This document shows, piece after piece, positions 26,331 to 35,404 of a DNA stretch of 64,000 nt. A program made the translations under genes and the position numbers. The stretch's first letter is position 1; each line of letters opens with the position of its first letter. The notes below the pieces were generated by a model that saw only the letters and a program-made list of their open reading frames with translations, was not told the origin of the DNA and searched no databases. Location: contig BPHZ01000001.1 in the NCBI GenBank assembly GCA_026003835.1, positions 1,000,001-1,064,000 on the forward strand, given 5' to 3'. This DNA is from Herpetosiphonaceae bacterium (GTDB taxonomy: Bacteria; Chloroflexota; Chloroflexia; Chloroflexales; Herpetosiphonaceae).

Positions 26331-29069
26331 ATGATCCTGGCTGGCTCAATACCTCAACATGGAGCAAACCGTATGGTGGTCGGAGTAGACAAGTCGCAAT
26401 TTACCCCGCGCTGGAGCCGCACGCCAATCTATACGCTGTGGACTCCTGAATTGGTTGAAGTCCTCCTGAAAAAGCCCGATGAGTTTTATAGCAACTATCC
26501 CGAGTTGGTGCGCTTTCTGGAAGAGCGCGGCGGCGAGGCGGGCCTGCTGGCCTATTGTGCCACCCGCAAGCTGAAGGACGAGTACCTCGAAACGATCCAA
26601 GTTCATTTCGAGCATGTCGGGGCAAAAAAGGCGATCTATGCGGAGGCGCTGGGGATTAGCGAACAGGGGTACTACTATCGGATGCGGGAGCTCCCCAAAC
26701 AGCTCGCGCCCTGGCTGAATAGTTGGCTGCTACCCCAGGAGGATGAGGCGGCCAGTGAGAGCGCACCCCCGCGCCCGGCCCCGGCCACGGCCGCGCCGTC
26801 GGCGCCGCTGGCCAGCAACCTGCCGGCCATGGTCACGTCGCTGATTGGCCGCGAGCGCGAGTTAGATGAGGTTGTATCCCTGATCGAGCGGCGCGATGTC
26901 CGGCTGGTCACGCTCACCGGACCTGGTGGCACCGGCAAGACCCGCCTGGCCATCGAGGTCGGACAGCATCTGCTCGATGCGCAGCCAGCGCTATTTCCCG
27001 ATGGCATCTTCTTTATCGAATTGGCCGCCCTCCGGGATCCCGCATTTATTACGGATTCTATCTTGCAAGCACTCGGGATTATGGAAGGGGGAAACCAAAC
27101 GATTGAAGAACGACTCATTCGATATCTACGGCGAAAGCAGCTCCTCCTCGTGCTGGATAATTTTGAGCATCTTATTGCAGCATCTTCTCTCATCACAGTC
27201 TTGCTACGCGAGGCGGCGTCTGTCAAAATCCTCATCACGAGCCGTGAAGCTCTGCGCATCTATGGAGAACATGAGTATTATGTCCCGCCTCTCGCTCTGC
27301 CTGCAAAAAACCAACCTTTGCTTCTCTCTGAGCTAGCTCAAATTGAGGCTATTCAATTGTTTGTTGCTCGTGCACAGGCGTCAAATTCAGCCTTTCGGTT
27401 AACCGAAGCCAATGCTGCTGCTGTGGTTGAGATTTGTTTTCGGTTGGACGGTCTCCCTCTGGCGATTGAGCTAGCCGCTGCTCGGAGTAAGATTCTTCCT
27501 CCTGAGGCAATGCTCCCACGTCTCAAAGAGCGATTCCATCTCCTAAAAATCCAAATGCATGACCGCCCCGGCCGACAGAAAACACTCCGAGGAGCAATTG
27601 ATTGGAGTTATGATCTTCTCTCTCCCTCAGAGCAAGTAGTGTTTGCCAAATTAGCGATCTTCTCTGGCGGATGTTCGCCGGAGGCTGCAGCCGCCATATG
27701 CGACCAAACTGAGTTTGATATCCTGGATAGCCTCTCAATGCTTGTCGATAAGAGTTTGCTCTACCAGGAATTGGGAGCAGATCGCCAGCCACGCTTCTTG
27801 ATGCTTGAGACCATTCATGAATATGCTCGTGAGCGGTTAGCAGAGCTCGGTGATCAGGACCGTATCTACGAGAAGTTTGTTGACTACTACCTTGGCCTAG
27901 CAGAAGAAGTCACCCCCTATCTCTTCAAGACGAGGATTGATCCGCGACCTTATCTCTCTCGACTTGAGGTTGAGCATGAAAATTTTCGCACCGCCCTTGC
28001 CTGGCTGATCCAGCGATCCTGCAAGGAAGAAGCGCTTCGATATTGTGTAGCTCTGTGGCCTTTTTGGCAAAAACAAGGTCACCTCAGTGAGGGTCTTAAG
28101 TGGTTCGCTGAGGCATTGGCCCTCCCTAATAATTATTCTCCAAAATTGCAAGCAGATGCCGTGTATGGTTCCGCCGTCCTTGCATTTGATCTCAGTCACT
28201 ATCCGCATGTTAAGGAACTGTGTGAAACGTGCTTGCATATCCAAAGAGCGATCGGCGATCTACCAGGGGTTGCCAAGACCTTAACCCTTTTAGGATATAC
28301 CGTTTCTCTTCAAGGAAAGTACGATGAAGGGATTATGTTGCTCCAGGAAAGTCTGAGGCTTCAGCGAGAATTAGGGAATGAAGAGGGCATCGCTCTGAGC
28401 CTGCTGTATCTTGGTATTGTTATGCGGTATAAGAATGAATTTGAACAGGCGATGGCCTTTGAGAAGGAAAGCCTGGAAACATACAGAAAACTTGATGATC
28501 AACCGAGTTGCGCTTGGGTCCTAAACCAGCTCGCCGCGCTTGCCTTGCACACCAGAGATATCGCACTGGCAAGCCGTTATTGTGAGGAAAGTTTAGCAAT
28601 TCAAGCGACTCTTCCTGTTATAGACAAGCGTACTCGCGGGTTTTCATTAATTGTTCGCGGCTTAGTGGCATTCTATACCGGATACCTCATCCATACCGAG
28701 CAGGGGGATAAAGATAAGGCACAGCCATTTTATGAACAGGCGGTTGAATGTCACAAAGAAAGTTTATATAATCACCGGGATGTTGGAAACAAGGACGGTA
28801 TCGCGTGGAACTTTATGACCTTAGCCTGGGTCGGCGCAATGCGTATGCAGGCGACCATCGCAGCACATCTCCTCGGTGCAGCGGAAGCCCTCTGCGAGCA
28901 AATGAGCCATCCATTCTCGCCTGCTGTCCAAGCACAAAATAAGGTGTTTACTGAAAAGGCGCGAGCAACGATGACAGTGGATGCGTGGGACCGACTGTGG
29001 CACGAAGGGAGGGCGATGATCGCCGATCTCGATGAGGTAATTCTCTACGCGCTCAGTAGCTCGTTCTAA
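26331..29069 (+). CDS. NB-ARC/TPR STAND-type regulator
   Basis: This 912-residue protein has three parts. Residues 1-150 form a helical N-terminal domain with a putative recognition element ALGISEQGYYYRMRELPKQL, followed by an Ala/Pro linker. Residues 165-560 are a STAND NTPase: Walker A TGPGGTGKTRLA, Walker B LLLVLDNFEH, LITSREALRI and the GLPLAIELAAAR (GxP) motif. Residues 570-912 are TPR repeats (GYTVSLQGKYDEGIMLLQES and others). The arrangement is that of AfsR/MalT-like signal-integrating activators. ATG 26373 (MVVGVDKS), with GGAG upstream, is a plausible alternative start. It lies one base before the Rph-like gene and is probably its cluster-specific regulator. Confidence 0.85.
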   Translation: MILAGSIPQHGANRMVVGVDKSQFTPRWSRTPIYTLWTPELVEVLLKKPDEFYSNYPELVRFLEERGGEAGLLAYCATRKLKDEYLETIQVHFEHVGAKKAIYAEALGISEQGYYYRMRELPKQLAPWLNSWLLPQEDEAASESAPPRPAPATAAPSAPLASNLPAMVTSLIGRERELDEVVSLIERRDVRLVTLTGPGGTGKTRLAIEVGQHLLDAQPALFPDGIFFIELAALRDPAFITDSILQALGIMEGGNQTIEERLIRYLRRKQLLLVLDNFEHLIAASSLITVLLREAASVKILITSREALRIYGEHEYYVPPLALPAKNQPLLLSELAQIEAIQLFVARAQASNSAFRLTEANAAAVVEICFRLDGLPLAIELAAARSKILPPEAMLPRLKERFHLLKIQMHDRPGRQKTLRGAIDWSYDLLSPSEQVVFAKLAIFSGGCSPEAAAAICDQTEFDILDSLSMLVDKSLLYQELGADRQPRFLMLETIHEYARERLAELGDQDRIYEKFVDYYLGLAEEVTPYLFKTRIDPRPYLSRLEVEHENFRTALAWLIQRSCKEEALRYCVALWPFWQKQGHLSEGLKWFAEALALPNNYSPKLQADAVYGSAVLAFDLSHYPHVKELCETCLHIQRAIGDLPGVAKTLTLLGYTVSLQGKYDEGIMLLQESLRLQRELGNEEGIALSLLYLGIVMRYKNEFEQAMAFEKESLETYRKLDDQPSCAWVLNQLAALALHTRDIALASRYCEESLAIQATLPVIDKRTRGFSLIVRGLVAFYTGYLIHTEQGDKDKAQPFYEQAVECHKESLYNHRDVGNKDGIAWNFMTLAWVGAMRMQATIAAHLLGAAEALCEQMSHPFSPAVQAQNKVFTEKARATMTVDAWDRLWHEGRAMIADLDEVILYALSSSF

Positions 29070-29070
29070 G

Positions 29071-32000
29071 ATGAAAACAAAACCATATCTGTTATCGCTT
29101 GATGAGATCACAGCTGAGGATGGCGATCTTGTAGGATCGAAGGCCTTACGGCTGGCTGAACTACGTCAGGTCGGTGTAGCGGTTCCTCCAGGCTTTGTCA
29201 TTACCAATGCCGCCTACGCCTTGGTTCGTGAGACACCCGGTGGCATGCCCATTGAACTGCAGCAGGCGATCGCCGATGCGTATGCAGCGCTTGGCGATCA
29301 TGTTGCGGTGGCCGTGCGCTCCTCGGCATCCGCCGAAGATTCGCACGGGGCCTCGTTTGCAGGGCAGTACTCAAGCTTCCTCAATATCATCGGCATCAAG
29401 GCACTGCTTGAGCATATCGCCGCCTGCTGGGCCTCGCTCTATGAGGAGCACGCCGTTCACTATCGGAGCAGCAAAGGTATCGACGAGCAGGTGGCCATGG
29501 CTGTGCTGGTGCAGCAGCTCGTGCCAGCCGAGGCCGCCGGCGTGATGTTCACTCTCAACCCGTTGAGCGGCCTCGAAGAAGAGTTGGTGATTGAAGCCAG
29601 CTGGGGCCTGGGCGAGGCGCTGGTTTCCGGCCTGGTGACCCCCGATCGCTACCTGGTCGACCGCGACCAGGGCGTTGTGCGCGAACGAACGATCGCCGAA
29701 AAACGCCTCCAGATCGCCGCCGGCGCGCAGGGCACCGTCAAGCACGAAGTGACGCCGGAGCGGCGCACCATCGCCGTATTGGACGACCAGCAGATCCTGA
29801 GCCTGGCCGCGCTCGGCGAGCAGATCCAGGCTCATTATGGGGCGCCCCTGGATATTGAGTGGGCGCTGAGCGGCGGCCGCTTTTTTATTCTCCAGGCGCG
29901 TCCACTGACCTCCTACCAATTCGGCGAGGAGATTGGCCAGTGGACCTCGGCCAACTTCCGAGAAGTGCTTCCTGGTATTGTGACCCCGCTCATCTTCTCT
30001 ATGGATCTCGACCATGGGTTCGTTGGAACATTCTCATCCTTTGCTCGATCGGTCAGGCTTACAGACCAGCCCGAAGATGTTGTACAATCGCGTCTCTTTT
30101 TTGGTCGGCCATACTGGCGTACAGACCGCATCAAAGCAATTCTTAAGGATCTCCCTGGCTTTAAAGAGCGCAATTTCGATATCAGCATCGGGCTTACGCC
30201 TACCTATGAAGGCAATGGATACCAGGCTCCTATAAATGTTCGGACGCTCTGGCGTGGGTTGCGTATCCTCCCCCGCCTCTGGAAATTGTATGCTACCTAT
30301 GCGACGGAAGCAGCTGCATTCCAACGGCGCTTCCTCACGACCATGCCCAGGCTACGGGCAGCAAATATCAAGGCATTTTCTCATCAAGAGCTTAGCAATT
30401 GGCTTAAGGATGTCATTCAGCTCTATGATCAGACCTTCACGGTTGAGATGACATGCTCCATATTGGCTGATAAGGCCCAACAGGACCTGCTGAGCCTCCT
30501 GGAGATGTTGAACAAGAAACTGCCTGCCCATCGACAGGTCAGTGCTGGCCGGCTCCTTGCCGGCCTGTCTGGCATTGGTACAGCGAAACCACTTCGTGCG
30601 CTGTGCCAGGTTGCCCGGGCTGCTGCGCGATTTCCTGAGATCAGAGAAATAATCCAATCCACGCCGCCAGAACAGTTGGAAGAGGCGCTGCGTTCGTTTG
30701 CCGGTGGACAGTTCTGGCGTGCCTATCTTGAGGGATACCGGGAGCGCTTTGGTTATATGTCCTCCTATGGAGAGGATTTTTGCTACCCTCGTTGGGACGA
30801 GGATTTTTCCTTGCCACTCATGATCCTTCGGGCTCTAGTTGGTGGAGAGGACGCCGACCCTGGAGATCGGACTTCTGAGCAGCGTCTCATCCGGGAGCGA
30901 GAGGAAGGCGCGCTCCGGGGAATCGCGCAAACACATCCTGTTTTAGCAGGGCTGATCGGGGCGATCGCGCTTCACCTACGGATTGTGCGCCGGTATATCT
31001 GGTGGCGGGAAACGACGCGCGATCTGTTGAGCCAGATGATCGCCTATACACGCAAGCTGCTCCTTGAGCAAGGCCAGCGCTGGGTTGGCCCACTGCTCGA
31101 TCAAGCGGATGATATCTTCTGGCTCTATCGTGATGAGTTGCTGCATGCGCTCGAGGGATCGCTCTCCAGCGACCAGGCTCGCGCGCTGGTCGCCCGCCGA
31201 CGCCAGACTGCACGCAACTATCGTAACTTCAACCCACCGCAAATCATTGGCGCCGGTAGCCGCCCGGCTCAGCGAGAGCAGCTCGACGGACAGCTGCTCA
31301 CCGGCGTTCCCTGCAGCCCCGGGATCGTCGAGGGCCGGGCTCGGGTTCTTACCCGTCTCGACGACGCCGGACGCCTCCAGCCTGGCGAGATCCTCATTGC
31401 TCCCTACATCAATCCAAGCTGGACGCCTCTCTTTGCCATCGCCGGCGGCGTGGTTACTGAGGAAGGGGGGCTTCTCTCGCATGGTGCTGTTGTTGCCAGA
31501 GAATGGGGCTTGCCGACAGTCCTCCAAGTTAAGGATGCAACCCGGCGTATTCGCGATGGACAGCATTTGTGGGTTGACGGAACACGAGGAGTGGTTACTA
31601 TAAAGGGGATGTCGGCCATTGGACCTTTTTCTCAGGAGCGTTCTCTTATGACAGCTGCAGTACCGCTACCTATGGCTACTCCTACAGCAGAGATGGTGAT
31701 TGAGCGACTGGTCCATTCCCCGCAGGAAGCGCGCAGATCCTGCGCACCCGTCCTGGCTAATGCCTTCTACACCGATGTCTTCTATAAACACCTGATGCCC
31801 TGGGATGAGAAGCGCCATAAGCAGCTCCTCTGGTGGATGGGCGTGATGACAGACTACGCCTCCCGCTATGGTCACGTCTACGTCGCACGGGATCAGGGGC
31901 GAATCATCGGAGCGACGCTCTGGCTAGGGCCAGGGGAACCTGTCGTCAAGTCATTCCCGATGGCCTTCAAATCAGGACTGATCTACGCTTTCTTCAAGCT

Positions 32001-32304
32001 TGGCGTGCGTGGAACATTGCGGATGTTAGACCTCACGTTTATGTGGCAATATTGGCATGAACAGGAACCCAAACACCACTGGTATCTTCTCATTGCTGGT
32101 GTCGAGCCTCAGTATCAGAACAAAGGGATTGGCAGCCAAATGATGATGCCGGTGCTCAAACAAGCCGATGCAACAGGCATGCCCTGCTATCTAGAAGCAA
32201 CCTGTGAGGCGAATGTGCGCTTTTACCGACGACATGGATTTGAGGTCGTACGGGACGGGGCACCTTACTGGACCATGCGCCGGCCGGCGCGGGGAGAAAG
32301 ATAG
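29071..32304 (+). CDS. Rifampin-phosphotransferase / PEP-synthase-like enzyme fused to GNAT acetyltransferase
   Basis: This 1077-residue fusion starts with a PPDK/PEP-synthase ATP-grasp domain (residues 1-310: DLVGSKALRLAEL, AVRSSASAEDSHGASFAGQY, FTLNPLSG). A middle domain (about 320-770: SANFREVLPGIVTPLIFSMD) resembles the substrate domain of rifampin phosphotransferase. The swivelling His domain (about 770-850) has GGLLSHGAVVAREWGLPTV with the phosphorylated His near 805. Such enzymes split ATP to AMP and phosphate and place a phosphate on the substrate. From residue about 860 a GNAT domain follows, with AGVEPQYQNKGIGSQMM as the acetyl-CoA loop and NVRFYRRHGFEVV. An in-frame ATG at 31648 with AGGAG 9 bases upstream may also start the GNAT part alone. 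The dual chemistry suggests small-molecule inactivation or maturation. Confidence 0.85.
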   Translation: MKTKPYLLSLDEITAEDGDLVGSKALRLAELRQVGVAVPPGFVITNAAYALVRETPGGMPIELQQAIADAYAALGDHVAVAVRSSASAEDSHGASFAGQYSSFLNIIGIKALLEHIAACWASLYEEHAVHYRSSKGIDEQVAMAVLVQQLVPAEAAGVMFTLNPLSGLEEELVIEASWGLGEALVSGLVTPDRYLVDRDQGVVRERTIAEKRLQIAAGAQGTVKHEVTPERRTIAVLDDQQILSLAALGEQIQAHYGAPLDIEWALSGGRFFILQARPLTSYQFGEEIGQWTSANFREVLPGIVTPLIFSMDLDHGFVGTFSSFARSVRLTDQPEDVVQSRLFFGRPYWRTDRIKAILKDLPGFKERNFDISIGLTPTYEGNGYQAPINVRTLWRGLRILPRLWKLYATYATEAAAFQRRFLTTMPRLRAANIKAFSHQELSNWLKDVIQLYDQTFTVEMTCSILADKAQQDLLSLLEMLNKKLPAHRQVSAGRLLAGLSGIGTAKPLRALCQVARAAARFPEIREIIQSTPPEQLEEALRSFAGGQFWRAYLEGYRERFGYMSSYGEDFCYPRWDEDFSLPLMILRALVGGEDADPGDRTSEQRLIREREEGALRGIAQTHPVLAGLIGAIALHLRIVRRYIWWRETTRDLLSQMIAYTRKLLLEQGQRWVGPLLDQADDIFWLYRDELLHALEGSLSSDQARALVARRRQTARNYRNFNPPQIIGAGSRPAQREQLDGQLLTGVPCSPGIVEGRARVLTRLDDAGRLQPGEILIAPYINPSWTPLFAIAGGVVTEEGGLLSHGAVVAREWGLPTVLQVKDATRRIRDGQHLWVDGTRGVVTIKGMSAIGPFSQERSLMTAAVPLPMATPTAEMVIERLVHSPQEARRSCAPVLANAFYTDVFYKHLMPWDEKRHKQLLWWMGVMTDYASRYGHVYVARDQGRIIGATLWLGPGEPVVKSFPMAFKSGLIYAFFKLGVRGTLRMLDLTFMWQYWHEQEPKHHWYLLIAGVEPQYQNKGIGSQMMMPVLKQADATGMPCYLEATCEANVRFYRRHGFEVVRDGAPYWTMRRPARGER

Positions 32305-32338
32305 AATCGTCTGCGCCGGCAGGCAAAGGGGAGCCGGG

Positions 32339-33226
32339 ATGTCCTTTAAGAATCACCATGTGATCATTACCGGGGGGTCGAGTGGTATTGGAAAGGCCGT
32401 TGCGCGCCTGCTCGTTCATGAAGGGGCTCATCTAACGATTATCGCGCGCAACACGGCCAGGCTCGCAACGGCGAAGGCCGAACTCGAGGCAGCCCGGCTA
32501 TCCTCGGACCAGAAGATCCATAGTATTTCGGCCGACGTCTCTGACGAGGATCAAGCATACAATGCACTCGATGAGGCCGTCGAAACGATTGGCCCTCCTG
32601 ATATTCTGATCTGTAATGCTGGCTTTGCTGAGCCAGGCCGGTTTATCGAGCAGCCCGCAAGCATGGTTCGGTATACGATGGAGCAGAATTTCTTCAGCGC
32701 GGTTTACATAACCAGACGCGCCGCCGAATATATGGCGAAGCGGGGAAGCGGGCATATTGTCCTGACCTCCTCCGGGGCAGCCCTCATCGGTGTGTATGGG
32801 TACAGCGCCTATACGCCAAGTAAAATTGCTCTCCGTGGATTTGCGGAGTGCCTTCGGGCTGAATTGAAGCCGTTGGGGATCGCTGTGTCTATCATCTATC
32901 CGGCAGATACCCAGACGCCACAGCTGGACTATGAGAACCAGACGAAGCCAGAGGAAACGCGGCGGTGTGTCCATGATCCGCTGCTTGGCGTTGGCCCAGT
33001 CTGGAAGACGGAGGATGTGGCGCGGGTGATTGTCCGCGGGATTAAGAAGAAGAAATTTTCCATCCCGATTGGCTGGCAACTCAAGTTAATGGTGTATGGC
33101 GGTAGTATGCTGGTACCGTTTGTCTCGTGGTGGTACGACCGGATTATTCGGAAAGTACAGCGTGAACGCACCAAGCGTCAGCTAAAAGAAGAAGAACAGG
33201 CCAAAGGTGCATCTTCTGACCGCTAA
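32339..33226 (+). CDS. SDR resembling 3-ketodihydrosphingosine reductase
   Basis: This 295-residue short-chain dehydrogenase has TGGSSGIGKAVA (NADP(H) site, residues 11-22), CNAGFAEPGRF, the catalytic Ser in VLTSSGAALIG and YTPSK (Tyr and Lys). The segment YPADTQTPQL followed by NQTKPEETRR closely resembles the PPDTDTP...KPxET signature of 3-ketosphinganine reductases. A C-terminal hydrophobic helix (MVYGGSMLVPFVSWWYD) and a basic tail suggest membrane attachment, also typical of that group. The start ATG 32339 follows GGGAGCCGGG; the longer frame from 32204 overlaps the preceding gene. It may reduce a long-chain 3-keto lipid in this cluster. Confidence 0.8.
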   Translation: MSFKNHHVIITGGSSGIGKAVARLLVHEGAHLTIIARNTARLATAKAELEAARLSSDQKIHSISADVSDEDQAYNALDEAVETIGPPDILICNAGFAEPGRFIEQPASMVRYTMEQNFFSAVYITRRAAEYMAKRGSGHIVLTSSGAALIGVYGYSAYTPSKIALRGFAECLRAELKPLGIAVSIIYPADTQTPQLDYENQTKPEETRRCVHDPLLGVGPVWKTEDVARVIVRGIKKKKFSIPIGWQLKLMVYGGSMLVPFVSWWYDRIIRKVQRERTKRQLKEEEQAKGASSDR

Positions 33227-33912
33227 TCTGGTAGCGAGCTGGCAAACAGTTGCTCTGGCGGCCGTTTCATCGTAAGCGCCTGCAAAACAACCTCCGTCAG
33301 TGTACCTGATGGCACGCGCTTTGACGCAGCGCTGGGCGCGCAAACCTCTATTGCCGTAAAACGCACTCCTTGCGCCTGGAGTCCTTCACTCAAGGAACCG
33401 ATAAAGGCAGCGCTAGTAAGCTTGGTTGCAATAGTATCAGCCCATCCATTAAGCAGCGGAAACGACTCGTGGATAAAGAGGAACCGCCCTTGGTCTTTAA
33501 TGAGCAGCCTCAGAAAAAGGCGAGCTATGATAAATGCGTCAGTGACGAGCTTGCCTATAGCCTGTTCATCATCGGGCTGAATTTGAACAGGATCAAAAGG
33601 TGAAGCTGGTGTATGGATAATCCCTGCTAGTCCTTGGTCGCCTAGTTGCTCCTTGAGGACTGAAGGGAGAGCGTTGAGTTGCTCCAGTTCGGCAAGGTTA
33701 AAGATCAGCGGAATGACCTGGCTGCTTCCCTTCGGCTCAACGTCTAAAAGACTTGCAGGATCTGGTACGCCAGCGAAAATCTTCACATTGGAGGCTGCTA
33801 AGGCGCGCACTGCTGCCGCGCCGGTTGGCGCTGTTGCATTGGTAATGAAGAAAGGCCCCTTGGGACGAACCTCTGGATGCCGTTGGAAACGTCGTCTCAA
33901 AGCGGTAAACAT
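33223..33912 (-). CDS. Degenerate SDR-like protein
   Basis: This 229-residue protein has a Rossmann-like start, PFFITNATAPTGAAAVRALA, in place of the usual TGxxxGxG, and an SDR-like middle (GLAGIIHTPASPFDPVQI; FLFIHESFPLLNGWADTIAT). The catalytic Ser-Tyr-Lys set is not evident: no YxxxK follows the strand. It may be a non-catalytic partner or an atypical SDR. Its ATG shares one base with the TAA of the upstream P450 (TAATG), so the two are translationally coupled. It converges with the KDSR-like gene, overlapping by four bases. Confidence 0.6.
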   Translation of the reverse strand: MFTALRRRFQRHPEVRPKGPFFITNATAPTGAAAVRALAASNVKIFAGVPDPASLLDVEPKGSSQVIPLIFNLAELEQLNALPSVLKEQLGDQGLAGIIHTPASPFDPVQIQPDDEQAIGKLVTDAFIIARLFLRLLIKDQGRFLFIHESFPLLNGWADTIATKLTSAAFIGSLSEGLQAQGVRFTAIEVCAPSAASKRVPSGTLTEVVLQALTMKRPPEQLFASSLPD

Positions 33913-35273
33913 TAATGCCCCTCCTGCCGGCGCCGTACACGTAGTTTGAGCCCATGCCGCGGCCGCAGGGTAAGCAGAGGTTCCGGTTCTACCTGCATAT
34001 CTGGTACCAGCTCAAATGTCACTCGCTGGGCAAGTGTGGCCAATATCAGATGGCCTTCCATCAATGCAAAATGCCTCCCGATGCAAATCCGGGGGCCACC
34101 ACCAAATGGAAGGTAGGCATGTTTCGGACGCCGGGCCTCCTCATCGGGCAGGAAGCGATCTGGGTTGAACCTGTCTGCGTGAGGATAATACTCCTCTCGT
34201 CGATGCAGAACGTAGGGACTCACTACAACCGAAACGCCAGCTGGAATAACAAGGTCTCGCACGACGGTGGGAGTAACGACTCGTCTCCCTAGCATGTAGG
34301 CTGGTGGGTAAAGTCTCATCGCCTCTTTGAAAACCTGAAGGGTATAGGGAAGATGAGGAAGATCATCGAAGGTCGGCGTCCGGCCACCAAGAATATGATC
34401 AACTTCAGCCTGCAGCCGTCCATAAATGTCGGGGTGTTGCGCGAGCAGGAGCCAGGTCCAGCTCAGGGCACTTGCTGTCGTTTCATGACCAGCGAGAAAC
34501 AGCGTCATAATCTCATCTCGGACCTGGCCGGGTGTCATAAAACTCCCATCATCCGTATCCTGCGCGCGAAGCAGAATGGAGAGGATATCATCACGGTCAT
34601 GACCCGCGGCTCTTCGCTCCTTGATGAGCCGGTAGACAATCTGATCAAGTTGTGTGATCGCCTGCCTCAGACGACGATTATTTGGCGTTGGCCATGAAAT
34701 TGGCGGTGGCATGAGGCTCAGGGCCCGCTTATCGATACAGGATAAGATCGTATGGGCGGCTCGCAGGACGGTGTTGGCGGTGTCGGAAACATCAGCGCCG
34801 AACAGGGTTTTCCCGACGATCGCTAGCCCAATCCTCATCATTTCGGCGTGGACGTCGATAATCTCGCCGTCGCCCCAGGAGCGATGGCTCTGTTCTGCGG
34901 TGGTCGACATGGTTTCCGCATAGACAGCCAGGTGCCGGTGCTGGAAGGACGGGGCTACCAGTTTCCGTTGCCGCCGGTGAAAGGCATTTTCGCTGGTCAG
35001 CAGGCCGTTGCCGATAATTGGTCGCATAAACTTCCGCAATAATGGGGATTTTTCAAACGTTTCTGCAGCCTCAACGAGAATGGCATCAGCATACAGAGGT
35101 GAGGAAAGCAGGATAACCGGCCATGGCCCGAGTCGGAAGCCGGCGACATCGCCGCACGTTCGATAGACATCCAGGAGGAACGAAAGCCGATCCCGTCGAT
35201 AGGTGAGAAGATTCCCCAAGACGGGAGAACCCGGCATTTTCGGTATATCTGCCAACGCTGCTCGCTCAACCAT
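33912..35273 (-). CDS. Cytochrome P450
   Basis: This 453-residue heme monooxygenase shows all core motifs: the I-helix oxygen-binding segment LFLAGHETTASALSW, the K-helix ExxR in FKEAMRLYPPAY, the meander RFNPDRFLPDEEARRPKHA and the heme-Cys loop FGGGPRICIGRHFALMEG. There is no N-terminal membrane anchor, so it is probably soluble and needs separate ferredoxin partners, which are not in the window. The sequence style (long meander, FxxGxRxCxG) fits bacterial P450s related to eukaryote-like fatty-acid or terpene hydroxylases. It is coupled to the SDR-like gene and lies divergent from the SDR at 35405. It is probably a tailoring oxidase. Confidence 0.95.
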   Translation of the reverse strand: MVERAALADIPKMPGSPVLGNLLTYRRDRLSFLLDVYRTCGDVAGFRLGPWPVILLSSPLYADAILVEAAETFEKSPLLRKFMRPIIGNGLLTSENAFHRRQRKLVAPSFQHRHLAVYAETMSTTAEQSHRSWGDGEIIDVHAEMMRIGLAIVGKTLFGADVSDTANTVLRAAHTILSCIDKRALSLMPPPISWPTPNNRRLRQAITQLDQIVYRLIKERRAAGHDRDDILSILLRAQDTDDGSFMTPGQVRDEIMTLFLAGHETTASALSWTWLLLAQHPDIYGRLQAEVDHILGGRTPTFDDLPHLPYTLQVFKEAMRLYPPAYMLGRRVVTPTVVRDLVIPAGVSVVVSPYVLHRREEYYPHADRFNPDRFLPDEEARRPKHAYLPFGGGPRICIGRHFALMEGHLILATLAQRVTFELVPDMQVEPEPLLTLRPRHGLKLRVRRRQEGH

Positions 35274-35404
35274 GTGACATAATCCTGTTAGTGGAAGGCC
35301 ACGGGTGCGACTTGGCCGAGGCCTTTAAGCTCTGCAAGGTGAGACACATCGTCCTAAAATCAGCGTTATTATAGGTGAGAATCACTAATTGATAAAGGAG
35401 CGTT

